Below are positions 17,748-27,120 of a DNA stretch of 64,000 bases, in pieces. The position numbers were made by a program, and so were the translations under genes. Position 1 is the stretch's first letter. Each line of letters opens with the position of its first letter. Below the pieces are notes generated by a model. It saw nothing but the letters and a program-made list of their open reading frames with translations. It searched no databases and was not told the origin of the DNA. The DNA lies in NCBI RefSeq assembly GCF_025685425.1, contig NZ_JAGTAS010000058.1:620001-684000 (forward strand). Reading direction: 5' to 3'. The stretch comes from Terriglobus albidus. Its GTDB lineage: Bacteria > Acidobacteriota > Terriglobia > Terriglobales > Acidobacteriaceae.

Positions 17748-17777
17748 ATAACCGGAAGCAGAGGTGTAAGGCCAAGT

Positions 17778-18959
17778 ATGTCGACCAACGATCGTGTTCT
17801 CTTTTTCGATACCACGCTGCGTGACGGCGAACAGTCGCCGGGATGCACGATGCACCATGATGAGAAGCTTCGGTTCGCACATCAGCTAGCTCTGCTGGGC
17901 GTGGACATCATTGAAGCCGGTTTCCCCATCGCCTCCGACGGTGACTTCGAGTCCGTGCACTCGATTGCGCGCGAGGTTGGCCGCGACGGTAAAAGCCCTC
18001 GTATCGCTGGTCTGGCCCGCTGCAAACGCGAAGATATTGAGGCGGTTGCCCGTGCCGTTGCCCCCGCGGCGCGGAACAGAATTCATACGTTTCTTGCTTC
18101 TTCCGATCTTCATCTGGAAGTGAAGCTCCGCATCAGCCGCCAGCAGGCTCTGGACCAGACAGGTGAGATGGTGGCTCTGGCCAAGTCGCACTGCGAGGAC
18201 GTTGAGTTCTCCGCCGAAGATGCGACGCGTTCCGACATAGACTTCCTGTGCGAGATGGTGGAGATTGCCATCCAGGCGGGCGCCACGACCATTAATCTTC
18301 CGGACACGGTAGGCTACTCGACACCGTCCGAGTATCAGACGATGTTTGAGACGGTTCGCGCCCGCGTGCCCAATAGCGGGCAGGTGATCTTCTCCACGCA
18401 TTGCCACGACGATCTGGGTCTGGCGACCATCAACACCCTGAGCGGCATCCTGGGCGGTGCACGCCAGGTAGAGGTCTCGATGCATGGCATTGGCGAACGT
18501 GCCGGCAACGCCTCTCTGGAAGAGGTGGCCGCTATTCTCTCCGTGCGTAAGGACCAGTACCCGTTCACCTCCGGTATCGACCTGAAGCAGATCGGCGCCA
18601 CCAGCAAGGCGCTGGACCAGATCATCAGCTTCGCGCCCTCGCCCAACAAGGCGATCGTGGGCAAGAATGCCTTCGCCCATGCCAGCGGCATTCACCAGCA
18701 TGGCGTCCTGGCTAATCCGCTGACGTACGAGATCATGACACCGGCTTCCTTCGGAGTTGTGGCGAACACCATTGTGCTGGGCAAGCACAGCGGCCGCCGC
18801 GGCCTGGAGCAGAAGCTGAAAGAGCTGGGCTATAACTTCAACCGCGAGCAGATCGACGAGATCTATCACCGGTTCACGGCGCTGGCGGACCGCAAGAAAT
18901 CGATCTACGACCAGGACATCGTGGCGCTGCTCGAAGCGGAGTCCGCGCCGGCGGTATAA
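17778..18959 (+). CDS. leuA: 2-isopropylmalate synthase, short form without regulatory domain
   Basis: Condenses acetyl-CoA with 2-oxoisovalerate, the first committed step to leucine. The product is 393 residues: TIM-barrel catalytic part with FFDTTLRDGEQSPGCTM, EAGFPIASDGDFESV, the metal ligands in STHCHDDLGLA, HGIGERAGNASLEEVA, and subdomains I/II with FAHASGIHQHGVL and VLGKHSGRRGLEQKL. It ends near KKSIYDQDIVALLEAE, where E. coli-type LeuA (about 520 residues) continues into a 120-130-residue leucine-binding domain. That domain is absent; leuB follows instead. Homocitrate or citramalate synthase are possible alternatives, but gene order favours LeuA. The ATG at 17778 is chosen because translation upstream is not conserved-looking. 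First gene of the BCAA cluster. Confidence 0.88.
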   Translation: MSTNDRVLFFDTTLRDGEQSPGCTMHHDEKLRFAHQLALLGVDIIEAGFPIASDGDFESVHSIAREVGRDGKSPRIAGLARCKREDIEAVARAVAPAARNRIHTFLASSDLHLEVKLRISRQQALDQTGEMVALAKSHCEDVEFSAEDATRSDIDFLCEMVEIAIQAGATTINLPDTVGYSTPSEYQTMFETVRARVPNSGQVIFSTHCHDDLGLATINTLSGILGGARQVEVSMHGIGERAGNASLEEVAAILSVRKDQYPFTSGIDLKQIGATSKALDQIISFAPSPNKAIVGKNAFAHASGIHQHGVLANPLTYEIMTPASFGVVANTIVLGKHSGRRGLEQKLKELGYNFNREQIDEIYHRFTALADRKKSIYDQDIVALLEAESAPAV

Positions 18960-19051
18960 CCCTGTCATTCCGTAACGGAGCGGCAAGAGCCGCTTCATGA
19001 ATCTTGAACCGCCGGGCGCCTCACCCTCGCAACGTAAGGGTGGGTCCGGAG
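18960..19051. repeat. Repeat debris between leuA and leuB
   Basis: The gap holds a fragment like repeat B (CCTGTCATTCCGTAACGGAG, 18960-18979) and then a dyad of the CACCC type (CACCCTCGCAACGTAAGGGTG, around 19022-19044). Both kinds occur elsewhere in intergenic DNA of this window. Confidence 0.5.
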
Positions 19052-19075
19052 ACTACGAAAGTGTCAAAGGAACGA

Positions 19076-20152
19076 ATGAACCTCAAGATTGCAGTCCTGG
19101 CCGGCGACGGCATCGGCCCTGAAGTTACGAACGAAGCCCTAAACGTACTGAACGCTGTGGCGAAACATGGCGGCCACACCTTCACCTATCAGGATTTGCG
19201 TATCGGCGGCGTGGCCATCGATGCCGACGGTTTGCCTCTGCCGGAAGCGACGCTCGCGGCAACACTTAAGTGCGATGCAGCTCTGCTGGGCGCCGTAGGG
19301 CACAACAAATTCAATAGCTATCCGCCGAGCCAGCGCCCTGAAGCTGGTCTGCTGAAGATTCGCGCGGAGCTGGGCGGCTACGCCAACCTTCGTCCCTCTG
19401 TTGCTTACAAGCCGCTGGCAGACAACTCTCCGTTGCGTGCCGAGGTGACGGAAGGCACGGACATCCTCTTCGTTCGCGAACTACTGGGCGGTCTCTACTT
19501 CGGTGAGCCGCGTTGGTGGGATAAGGAAAAGAAGCTGGCGCACAACACCATGGTCTACAGCGAGGCCGAAGTAATCCGCGTCGCGAAGATCGCATTTGAG
19601 TTGGCGCAGAAGCGCCGCAAGAAGGTCACCTCCGTCGATAAGGCCAACGTTCTTGAAGTCTCACAGCTTTGGCGTGCCGTTGTTACCGAGGTTGCAAAGG
19701 ACTATCCGGATGTCACCCTGGAGCATCAGCTTGTCGATTCGATGGCGATGCATCTGATGAACACACCGCGCAGCTTCGACGTCGTGCTCACCGAGAATCT
19801 CTTCGGCGACATTCTCTCCGATGAGTGCGGTGTCATCACCGGTTCGCTGGGTATGCTGCCCTCTGCGACGCTTGGCGGCAAGGTCAATCTGTACGAACCG
19901 GTCCATGGATCGGCTCCGGATATCGCGGGTAAGGGTATCGCCAATCCGCTGGGCGCGATTCTGACCGCAGCGATGGTGCTGCGTCATTCGGCCAAGCTGG
20001 AACAGGAAGCTGCTGCGGTGGAAGCTGCGGTGCAGGAAGTTCTTACAGCCGGTTACCGCACTGCCGATATCGCGCGTGGCGATCATGCCGGACAGAAGAA
20101 GGTATCGACCGGAGAGATGGGTAAGGCCGTACTCGACGCCATCAAACTTTAG
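19076..20152 (+). CDS. leuB: 3-isopropylmalate dehydrogenase
   Basis: Oxidatively decarboxylates 3-isopropylmalate to 2-oxoisocaproate with NAD, third step of leucine synthesis. A 358-residue protein of the isocitrate/isopropylmalate dehydrogenase family: [20 protein letters not shown] at the N-terminus, the substrate loop [15 protein letters not shown], the catalytic Lys region [16 protein letters not shown], the metal-binding Asp segment [20 protein letters not shown], and the NAD site [25 protein letters not shown] stands seven bases before the ATG at 19076; an in-frame start at 19004 would begin inside the repeat debris. Between leuA and leuC. Confidence 0.95.
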   Translation: MNLKIAVLAGDGIGPEVTNEALNVLNAVAKHGGHTFTYQDLRIGGVAIDADGLPLPEATLAATLKCDAALLGAVGHNKFNSYPPSQRPEAGLLKIRAELGGYANLRPSVAYKPLADNSPLRAEVTEGTDILFVRELLGGLYFGEPRWWDKEKKLAHNTMVYSEAEVIRVAKIAFELAQKRRKKVTSVDKANVLEVSQLWRAVVTEVAKDYPDVTLEHQLVDSMAMHLMNTPRSFDVVLTENLFGDILSDECGVITGSLGMLPSATLGGKVNLYEPVHGSAPDIAGKGIANPLGAILTAAMVLRHSAKLEQEAAAVEAAVQEVLTAGYRTADIARGDHAGQKKVSTGEMGKAVLDAIKL

Positions 20153-20192
20153 TTTCATCCCACAGGGGATCTGTTTTTACGAGGAACTCGCA

Positions 20193-21617
20193 ATGCCGCA
20201 AACGATGTTTGAGAAAGTCTGGAACAACCACCTCGTCGCCTCACCGGAAGGTGAGCCACCGCTGATCTATATCGATCTGCAGCTCGTGCACGAGGTTACC
20301 TCACCGCAGGCGTTTGACGGTTTGCGTATGACCGGCCGCAAGCTGCGCCGTCCTGACCGTCACATCGCCACGGTTGATCACAATGTACCGACCACCTCAG
20401 CGGAGGATCGGTTGCACATCATCGACCAGACCTCGGCCGCGCAGGTGAATGCGCTGCGCAAGAACTGCAAGGAGTTCGGCATCGAGTTCTTCGACGTGCA
20501 GGACGCCTCGCAAGGGATTGTGCACATGATCGGGCCGGAGCTGGGCGCGACCAAGCCGGGCATGACCATCGTCTGCGGCGACTCGCACACCTCGACCCAC
20601 GGCGCCTTTGGCGCGCTGGCATTCGGTATCGGAACCTCCGAGGTAGAACACGTGATGGCCACCCAGACGCTGCCACAGTCGAAGCCGAAGACCTTCCGCA
20701 TTACCGTCGATGGCACGCTTCCCTACGGCGTGACGGCAAAGGACATCATTCTTCACATCATCGGCATCATCGGCACAGACGGTGCAACCGGTTATGCGGT
20801 CGAATATGCGGGCTCTGCCATTCGGGCACTCTCGATGGAAGGCCGCATGACCGTCTGCAACATGAGCATCGAGGCCGGTGCACGCGCCGGCATGATCGCT
20901 CCTGACGAGACCACCTTTGCTTATCTGATGGGCCGCCGTTTCTCGCCGAAAGGCAAGGCGTGGGATGAAGCTGTGGCTCACTGGAAGTCGTTGCCGTCGG
21001 ACGAAGGCGCTGTTTTCGATCGCGAGCTGCACATCAACGCCGCTGAGATTACACCGACGGTAAGCTGGGGCACCTCGCCGGGCATGGTGACCAGCATTGA
21101 GGGCAAGGTTCCTTCTCCGGACGATGCAACCAACGAGATCGACCGCAAGGGCTACGAACGGGCGCTGGAGTACATGGGCCTGAAGGCCGGCACACCGATC
21201 GAGCAGATCGCCATTGACCGCGTCTTCCTGGGATCCTGCACCAACGGCCGTATTGAAGACCTGCGTGCCGCCGCCGAGATCGTAAAGGGCCGTCATGTTG
21301 CCGCGACTGTCTCCGCGATGGTGGTTCCCGGCTCGCAGGCCGTAAAGAAGCAGGCTGAGGGAGAGGGTCTGGACAAGATCTTCAAGGATGCAGGCTTTGA
21401 GTGGCGCGAACCAGGCTGCTCCATGTGCCTGGGCATGAACCCTGACATTCTGTCGCCGGGCGAGCGCTGCGCTTCGACCTCGAACCGCAACTTCGAAGGC
21501 CGCCAGGGCCGTGGCGGACGCACGCACCTGGTCTCGCCACAGATGGCGGCAGCAGCGGCGATTGCCGGTCACTTCACGGATGTGCGCAACTGGCCGAACA
21601 ACGGAGGCAAGAACTAA
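20193..21617 (+). CDS. leuC: 3-isopropylmalate dehydratase large subunit
   Basis: The Fe-S subunit of isopropylmalate isomerase, 474 residues, aconitase family. It carries the three cluster cysteines in FLGSCTNGR and [13 protein letters not shown], an early [10 protein letters not shown] segment, and the substrate-loop [20 protein letters not shown]. With LeuD it converts 2-isopropylmalate to 3-isopropylmalate. The ATG at 20193 follows GAGGAACTCGCA, a clear ribosome site. Its stop overlaps the leuD start by one base (TAATG), implying translational coupling of the two subunits. Confidence 0.96.
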   Translation: MPQTMFEKVWNNHLVASPEGEPPLIYIDLQLVHEVTSPQAFDGLRMTGRKLRRPDRHIATVDHNVPTTSAEDRLHIIDQTSAAQVNALRKNCKEFGIEFFDVQDASQGIVHMIGPELGATKPGMTIVCGDSHTSTHGAFGALAFGIGTSEVEHVMATQTLPQSKPKTFRITVDGTLPYGVTAKDIILHIIGIIGTDGATGYAVEYAGSAIRALSMEGRMTVCNMSIEAGARAGMIAPDETTFAYLMGRRFSPKGKAWDEAVAHWKSLPSDEGAVFDRELHINAAEITPTVSWGTSPGMVTSIEGKVPSPDDATNEIDRKGYERALEYMGLKAGTPIEQIAIDRVFLGSCTNGRIEDLRAAAEIVKGRHVAATVSAMVVPGSQAVKKQAEGEGLDKIFKDAGFEWREPGCSMCLGMNPDILSPGERCASTSNRNFEGRQGRGGRTHLVSPQMAAAAAIAGHFTDVRNWPNNGGKN

Positions 21618-22249
21618 TGCAGCCCTTTACCAAGCTCACTTCCATCGCCGTACCTTTGGACCGCGCGAACGTCGATACCGACCAGATCATTCCCAAGCAG
21701 TTCCTGAAGCGCATTGAGCGTACGGGATACGGCGAGTTCCTGTTCTTCGACTGGCGCTACAAGCTCGACGTCCCCGACTCGGTCACTCCGAATCCTGAGT
21801 TCGTAATGAATGCACCACAGTACAAGGGCGCGGAGATTCTGCTCGCCGACAAGAACTTTGGCTGTGGCAGCTCACGCGAGCACGCCGCCTGGGCACTAAG
21901 CGACTATGGCTTCCGCGCCGTGATTGCGCCGACCTTCGCTGACATCTTCTTCTCGAATGCAGGCAAGAACGGCATTGTGCTGGCGCGCCTTACGGACGAT
22001 GAGGTCAGCACGCTGATGCAGCGCGCACAGACGCCCGGCTATGAGATCACGGTCGATCTCGAAGCGCAGACGGTCACCGATGCGCAGGGATTCAAGGCGA
22101 GCTTCGAGATCGATCCCTTCCGCAAAGAATGTCTCTTGAACGGACTGGACGACATCGGCCTGACGCTGCGTCACTCTGCCGCGCTGGACAAGTTCGAAGC
22201 GAAACACGACAACGAATTCTGGTCTGCACCCAAGACCGCAACCGCGTAA
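21617..22249 (+). CDS. leuD: 3-isopropylmalate dehydratase small subunit
   Basis: The swivelling subunit of isopropylmalate isomerase, 210 residues. Family features: [17 protein letters not shown] near the N-terminus, the substrate-contacting loop [19 protein letters not shown], and [17 protein letters not shown]. It overlaps leuC by one base. It is followed after 12 bases by ilvD, so the run continues as one transcription unit. Confidence 0.96.
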   Translation: MQPFTKLTSIAVPLDRANVDTDQIIPKQFLKRIERTGYGEFLFFDWRYKLDVPDSVTPNPEFVMNAPQYKGAEILLADKNFGCGSSREHAAWALSDYGFRAVIAPTFADIFFSNAGKNGIVLARLTDDEVSTLMQRAQTPGYEITVDLEAQTVTDAQGFKASFEIDPFRKECLLNGLDDIGLTLRHSAALDKFEAKHDNEFWSAPKTATA

Positions 22250-22261
22250 AGAAGGAAGATT

Positions 22262-23962
22262 GTGAGCGAGAAACTCAGCCCCGCAAAGAAGAATTCCGTC
22301 GTTCTGACCGAAGGTCCCAGCCGTGCCGCAGCTCGTTCGTATCTGCGCGGCGTGGGCTTCAGCAAAGAGGACCTGCATAAGCCCATCATCGGTATCGCCA
22401 ATACCTGGACTGAGATCGGGCCCTGCAACTTCCACCTCCGCCAGGTAGCCGAGGCCGTGAAGCAGGGCATCCGCGAGGCCGGCGGCACGCCGATGGAGTT
22501 CAACACCGTCACCATCTCCGACGGAATCACCATGGGCACAGAAGGCATGAAGGCCTCGCTCATCTCGCGCGAGGTCATTGCCGACTCCATCGAGCTGGTA
22601 GCGCGTGGTAACAGCTTTGACGGCCTGGTCTGTATCGCAGGCTGCGACAAGAACATGCCTGCCGCCATCATGGCGCTGGCGCGTCTCGATATCCCCGGCA
22701 TGATGCTCTACGGCGGATCAATCATGCCAGGCAAGCTGCCACAGGCCGACGGTTCCACGAAAGAGATCACCATCCTCAGCGTCTTTGAGGCGATCGGCTC
22801 GCACGCTGCCGGCAAGATCAATGACGACCAGCTCGAAGCAGTAGAAGCCGCAGCCTGTCCCGGCCCCGGCGCCTGCGGTGGACAGTTCACGGCTAACACC
22901 ATGGCGATGGCCGGTGAGTTCCTCGGCATCTCGCCGATTCAGTTGACCGGAGTGCCAGCTATGTCGGCGGAGAAGGCTCACGCCTCCCGCGAGGCAGGCA
23001 AGCTGATGATGAAGCTGGCCGAAGCTGGTATCAAGCCCTCGCAGATCCTTACTAAGCAGTCCATCGAGGACGCCATAGCCGCAGTCGCCGCTTCCGGTGG
23101 ATCGACGAATGCGGTACTTCACCTGATCGCTATCGCGCACGAGCTGAAGATTCCCATCTCGATGGAGGACTTCGACCGCATCAGCGAGCGCACACCGCAT
23201 ATCTGCGATATGTCGCCGGGCGGTAAGTACGCTGCAAAGGACTACCAGGATGCGGGCGGATCTCGTGTGCTGGCCAAGCGTCTGCTCGACGCCGGCCTGA
23301 TCAAGGGCGACACCATCACGGTCACCGGCAAGACCCTCGCGGAAGAATCAAAGGATGCTGTTGAGACTCCGGGCCAGCCTGTGATCTATCCGGTTGACAA
23401 GCCGCTGAAGAAGACTGGTGGTCTCGTGATCCTGAAGGGCAACCTTGCACCCGAAGGCTGCGTCATCAAGGTCGCCGGCCATGAACGTATCTATCACCAG
23501 GGTCCGGCGCGCGTCTTCAACTCGGAAGACCTGTGCTTCGCCGCGGTTGAGGCCGGAGAGATCAAGCCAAACGATGTCTGCGTCATTCGCTACGAAGGAC
23601 CGAAGGGTGGTCCGGGCATGCGGGAGATGCTGGCCGTCACCGCCGCCATCAAAGGCATTCCGGAGCTTTCGGAGACAGTTGCCCTGCTCACCGATGGACG
23701 TTTCTCCGGCGCAACTCGCGGTCTGATGGCCGGCCACGTTGCCCCTGAGGCGCAACTCGGTGGACCGATCGCGGCAGTTCGTGAGGGCGATCTGATCACC
23801 TTCGATATCCCGAACCGCAAGCTCACGCTTGAGATCAGTGACGAAGAGCTGGCGGCTCGGTTGAAGGAGTTCAAGGCGCCTGAGCCGCGGTACAAGCGCG
23901 GCGTCTTTGCGAAGTACGCCAATTCAGTCTCCAGCGCGAGCGTTGGAGCGGTAACCAGCTAA
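22262..23962 (+). CDS. ilvD: Dihydroxy-acid dehydratase
   Basis: Dehydrates 2,3-dihydroxy-isovalerate and its methylvalerate homologue to the 2-oxo acids, the third step of valine and isoleucine synthesis. The 566-residue product has the Fe-S cluster cysteines in TEIGPCNFHLRQ, CIAGCDKNMPAAIMA and CPGPGACGGQFTANTM, and the C-terminal GRFSGATRGLMAGHVAPEA. Translation starts at GTG 22262 with AAGGAAG just before it. A stem-loop follows the gene (23972-24000). Confidence 0.96.
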   Translation: MSEKLSPAKKNSVVLTEGPSRAAARSYLRGVGFSKEDLHKPIIGIANTWTEIGPCNFHLRQVAEAVKQGIREAGGTPMEFNTVTISDGITMGTEGMKASLISREVIADSIELVARGNSFDGLVCIAGCDKNMPAAIMALARLDIPGMMLYGGSIMPGKLPQADGSTKEITILSVFEAIGSHAAGKINDDQLEAVEAAACPGPGACGGQFTANTMAMAGEFLGISPIQLTGVPAMSAEKAHASREAGKLMMKLAEAGIKPSQILTKQSIEDAIAAVAASGGSTNAVLHLIAIAHELKIPISMEDFDRISERTPHICDMSPGGKYAAKDYQDAGGSRVLAKRLLDAGLIKGDTITVTGKTLAEESKDAVETPGQPVIYPVDKPLKKTGGLVILKGNLAPEGCVIKVAGHERIYHQGPARVFNSEDLCFAAVEAGEIKPNDVCVIRYEGPKGGPGMREMLAVTAAIKGIPELSETVALLTDGRFSGATRGLMAGHVAPEAQLGGPIAAVREGDLITFDIPNRKLTLEISDEELAARLKEFKAPEPRYKRGVFAKYANSVSSASVGAVTS

Positions 23963-23971
23963 GCGTTTCTT

Positions 23972-24000
23972 CTCGGCTGTCTCTGTCTGGGGCAGCCGAG
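23972..24000 (+). terminator. Stem-loop between ilvD and ilvB
   Basis: CTCGGCTG and CAGCCGAG form an eight-base perfect stem with a 13-base loop. No U-tract follows, so it may be an internal attenuating or processing hairpin rather than a full terminator. Confidence 0.45.
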
Positions 24001-24057
24001 CCTACCCGTAACTGTTGTTTCAACCGTTGAATGCACTATCGCTGTAAGGAGGAATAT

Positions 24058-25809
24058 ATGACCGACACCATCGATGCCATCCGTAACACCACGCTCACCG
24101 GCTCCGAAATTCTATGGGCCACCCTGGTAGGCGAGGGTGTATCCACGGTATTCGGCTATCCTGGCGGCGCTATCCTCCCCATCTACGACGCTCTGCGCAA
24201 GTTCCCTATTCATCACGTTCTGGTCCGCCACGAACAGGGCGCCTCGCATATGGCTGATGGCTATGCCCGTGCCTCCGGCAAGGTTGGTGTCTGTATGGCT
24301 ACGTCTGGCCCCGGCGCCACCAACCTTGTTACTGGTCTCGCGACCGCGATGCTCGACTCCATTCCGATGGTCGCCATCACTGGCCAGGTCTCCTCGAAGG
24401 TATTGGGATCAGATGCCTTCCAGGAAGTCGACATCACCGGCATCACGCTGCCGATCACCAAGCACAACTTCCTGGTGACGCGCGCTGAAGATATCGCCCC
24501 CACGGTTCGCCTTGCCTTCCAGATCGCACAGGATGGACGCCCCGGACCGGTTCTGGTTGATATCACCAAAGATGCACAGCAGGCCTCCTGCATCTTCAAC
24601 TTCGAAGACGCGGCGCCTCCACCGGCACGTCCGCACCCGATGCTTCGCGCCGAGTCCGGCGCCATTCTGCAGGCAATTGAACTTATCAAGAATGCGAAGA
24701 AGCCCATTATCCTCGCCGGCCATGGCATCAATCAGTCCGGAGCGGAAGCAGAAGTGATCGCCTTCGCGGAGCGCATGCACATCCCTGTAGCCAGCACGCT
24801 GCTGGGCTTGGGCAGTTTCCCTGCTTCGCATCCGCTATCGCTGGGCATGATGGGCATGCACGGTGAGTCCTGGGTGAACAACGCTATTCAGGAAGCCGAC
24901 CTTCTTCTCGCCTTCGGTATGCGTTTCGATGACCGCGTTACCGGCAACCTGGCCAGCTACGCGCAGAACGCGAAGAAGATCCATATCGAGATCGATCCGT
25001 CGGAGATCAACAAGAACGTCAAGGTCGACGTTGCCCTGATCGGCGATCTGCGCGAGGTATTGCAGACGCTGCTGCCCATGCTGCCTGCCTCCAACGATGC
25101 GGCATGGCTGAAGCAGATCAATGCCAGCAAGGGCCAGGCCGCAGTACGCGATATCGTCAACCTGCCCGACAACGGCCACCTCTACGCCGCGCACGTTATC
25201 CACGACATCTGGCGCGAAGCCGTAGCCGCGGGCCGCGAGACCGAGACCATCATCGTTACGGATGTAGGTCAGCATCAGATGTGGGAGGCGCAGTACTTCC
25301 GCCACAACGCTCCTCGCACCCTGGTCACCAGCGGCGGCCTTGGCACAATGGGCTTCGCGTTGCCTGCAGCCATCGGCGCCAAAATGGCTGCCCCTGAGAA
25401 GGATGTATGGGTGATCGCCGGTGATGGTGGCTTCCAGATGACGGCGGCTGAGCTTTCGACCATCGTGCAGGAGAAGCTGCACATCAACATTGCCGTTATC
25501 AACAACGGATTCCTTGGCATGGTGCGCCAGTGGCAGGAGGCCTTCTACGACAAGAACTACTCCTGCTCGCCAATCCTGTCACCGGACTTCGTCAAGCTGG
25601 CCGATGCGCACGGCATTCCCGCCGCGCATATTACGCAGCGCAAGGAAGTCACGCCGATCGTCACCAAGGCCCGCACCGGCTCTACTCCGTTCCTGATCAA
25701 CTTCGCGGTTGAGAAGGAAGATGGCGTGTACCCGATGATTGCCCCCGGAAGCGCTCTGCACGAGATGGTGCGCCGCCCGAACCCGCTGATCGAAACGGCG
25801 GAGGACTAA
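24058..25809 (+). CDS. ilvB: Acetolactate synthase large (catalytic) subunit
   Basis: ThDP-dependent enzyme joining two pyruvates, or pyruvate and 2-oxobutyrate, the first step of valine and isoleucine synthesis. The 583-residue product has the ThDP-activating Glu in LVRHEQGASHMADGYARASG, the central FAD-binding domain (LGMMGMHGESWVNNAIQ, FGMRFDDRVTGN), and the ThDP/Mg motif GDGGFQMTAAELST with NNGFLGMVRQWQ. GGAGGAATATATG is a strong ribosome site and fixes the start at 24058. Its regulatory partner ilvN follows only after a transposase unit and a lipoprotein gene, an unusual separation. Confidence 0.96.
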   Translation: MTDTIDAIRNTTLTGSEILWATLVGEGVSTVFGYPGGAILPIYDALRKFPIHHVLVRHEQGASHMADGYARASGKVGVCMATSGPGATNLVTGLATAMLDSIPMVAITGQVSSKVLGSDAFQEVDITGITLPITKHNFLVTRAEDIAPTVRLAFQIAQDGRPGPVLVDITKDAQQASCIFNFEDAAPPPARPHPMLRAESGAILQAIELIKNAKKPIILAGHGINQSGAEAEVIAFAERMHIPVASTLLGLGSFPASHPLSLGMMGMHGESWVNNAIQEADLLLAFGMRFDDRVTGNLASYAQNAKKIHIEIDPSEINKNVKVDVALIGDLREVLQTLLPMLPASNDAAWLKQINASKGQAAVRDIVNLPDNGHLYAAHVIHDIWREAVAAGRETETIIVTDVGQHQMWEAQYFRHNAPRTLVTSGGLGTMGFALPAAIGAKMAAPEKDVWVIAGDGGFQMTAAELSTIVQEKLHINIAVINNGFLGMVRQWQEAFYDKNYSCSPILSPDFVKLADAHGIPAAHITQRKEVTPIVTKARTGSTPFLINFAVEKEDGVYPMIAPGSALHEMVRRPNPLIETAED

Positions 25810-25898
25810 TGGCGAGGATCCGGAAACGTCTAACAACATTTCTCACGCAGGCGTGGAATGCTCAGGTGAGTTTTGACAACTTGACGCGGCAAGAACAA

Positions 25899-25983
25899 GC
25901 GCCAAAGGCGCGCCCCATACCAGCCTGGGGCGCAGCCCCAGGTTATGTGCCGAAGAACTCCCAAGGGCTGAAGGCCCGATCCA
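25899..25983. repeat. REP block, left of the RAYT gene
   Basis: Three short palindromes in order: GCGCCAAAGGCGCG (25899-25912), CCTGGGGCGCAGCCCCAGG (25924-25942) and GGGCTGAAGGCCC (25965-25977). The mirror-image order occurs at 26455-26534 on the other side of the transposase gene. Confidence 0.85.
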
Positions 25984-25991
25984 TAAAGCCT

Positions 25992-26438
25992 TCAATCCCA
26001 CATATACCGCTCATCGAAAGCAATTCCATACTTCGACAGGAAAGTACGGAATTCCTCCTGAAACGAAACCTTCTTATGATGTTCCGGCTGAGCATCGATG
26101 TATTCCAGCAGAGCATCACGATCCGACAAACCCACGGAAAACGCTCCGTAGCCGCATTGCCAGGAAAACTTTGTAATCGACTGGGCTTTCAGCCATTTCG
26201 AGGAAGAGCTCTTCAGCGTTTCCACCAAGCCGGCGACATCGCTCGTTCGCGAGAGAGAAATTGCCAAGTGGACATGATCGGCGACGCCTCCAACCCGGTA
26301 GCACTCGCAACCGGCGTTGCGGACAACCGTTGCAAGGTAAGCATGAAGCCGGCCCCGAATCGTTTCATTCAGAAATGGGTATCGATCTTTCGTGCTAAAC
26401 ACCACATGAACCAACAGAAACGAGAGGGATTGGGGCAT
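25992..26438 (-). mobile_element. REP-associated tyrosine transposase (RAYT, IS200/IS605 TnpA-like)
   Basis: A 148-residue Y1 single-strand transposase. The HUH metal/His motif is GGVADHVHLAISLSRTSDV near residue 50 and the nucleophile lies in ALLEYIDAQPEHHKKVSF near residue 112; it begins MPQSLSFLLVHVVFSTKDR as the IS200/RAYT family does. Intact, without frameshift. It sits between inverted REP blocks at 25899-25983 and 26455-26534, the architecture of REP-RAYT systems that spread REP palindromes. It is read against the ilv operon. It interrupts the expected ilvB-ilvN spacing. Whether the copy is active is not known. Confidence 0.9.
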
Positions 26439-26454
26439 GGCGGCGATTATAGAT

Positions 26455-26534
26455 CGGGCCTTCAGCCCTCAAACGCAATGGGCCTTATACCTGGGGCTAC
26501 GCCCCAGGCTGGTATGGAACGCGCCTTTGGCGCT
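26455..26534. repeat. REP block, right of the RAYT gene
   Basis: Mirror image of the left block: GGGCCTTCAGCCC (26457-26469), CCTGGGGCTACGCCCCAGG (26491-26509) and GCGCCTTTGGCGC (26522-26534). The inverted arrangement defines the boundaries of the unit. Confidence 0.85.
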
Positions 26535-26581
26535 ATATCGTTTGCAGGAATGGCATCATCACTGATCATGGGAGGCATCGC

Positions 26582-27103
26582 ATGAACAGAAGTCTCGTTC
26601 ATTTTCTGCCTTCGATTGTTCTGTTCGCCGTTGGATTGGCGGGATGTAATTCGGCACCAAAAACCGCGCCGGCTCCGAAGGAGCCGGCCAAACCTGCCGT
26701 CACTTACCCGGCCCGGCCCTCGGTTCCTGCACCGTCGTTCACTCTGTTTCACTTCGATAACGACACAGCCACGCTCGTCGTGAAGGAAGATGCCACAGAT
26801 GACGAGATCGAATCTCTGGTCTGGCAAATCCGTGACGCCGCGCGTTCAAATACGCTGCCATCGCTGAAGATCAAGGCTCCGAAGGGCAATGACTTCCGTG
26901 CGCATATCTATCGTGGCAAGAAGTGTGCCGCCGAAAAATATGCTCCAGGAGAACCTCCTTGTGGTGGCAGTTATCACGCAGCTGGTGACTACACGCTCTC
27001 CGAGCTACCATCCAAGCTCTGGGACCGTGGAGTTCTGCATGCCTCCGGCGACAAAGAGATCGAACTCTGGGACACCGACGCGCCCTACACCGCAACGAAA
27101 TAG
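26582..27103 (+). CDS. Lipoprotein of unknown function inside the ilv cluster
   Basis: A 173-residue protein with a lipoprotein signal (PSIVLFAVGLAGCNSAPK; lipobox LAGC, acylated Cys about 22), a Pro/Ala-rich spacer (APAPKEPAKPAVTYPARPSV), then a small domain with DDEIESLVWQIRDAARSN and two cysteines in KKCAAEKYAPGEPPCGG that could pair. No family was recognised. A good ribosome site (GGGAGG) precedes the ATG and ilvN starts 17 bases after the stop, so it is probably co-transcribed with ilvN and ilvC. It may have been carried in with, or displaced by, the RAYT unit. Confidence 0.7.
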   Translation: MNRSLVHFLPSIVLFAVGLAGCNSAPKTAPAPKEPAKPAVTYPARPSVPAPSFTLFHFDNDTATLVVKEDATDDEIESLVWQIRDAARSNTLPSLKIKAPKGNDFRAHIYRGKKCAAEKYAPGEPPCGGSYHAAGDYTLSELPSKLWDRGVLHASGDKEIELWDTDAPYTATK

Positions 27104-27120
27104 CCAGGAAAGAAGATCAG

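Noticed and set aside
17681-17777. Leucine attenuator or T-box leader before leuA
   Set aside because: The gap is only 97 bases, without a leader peptide rich in leucine codons, a specifier loop or a terminator.
20397-21572. Minus-strand frame of 391 codons within leuC
   Set aside because: leuC has all Fe-S ligands and proper length; the opposite frame shows no domain.
25809-26585. Plus-strand frame overlapping the end of ilvB and running through the RAYT unit
   Set aside because: It reads through the REP palindromes and the reverse of the transposase; it is not a gene.
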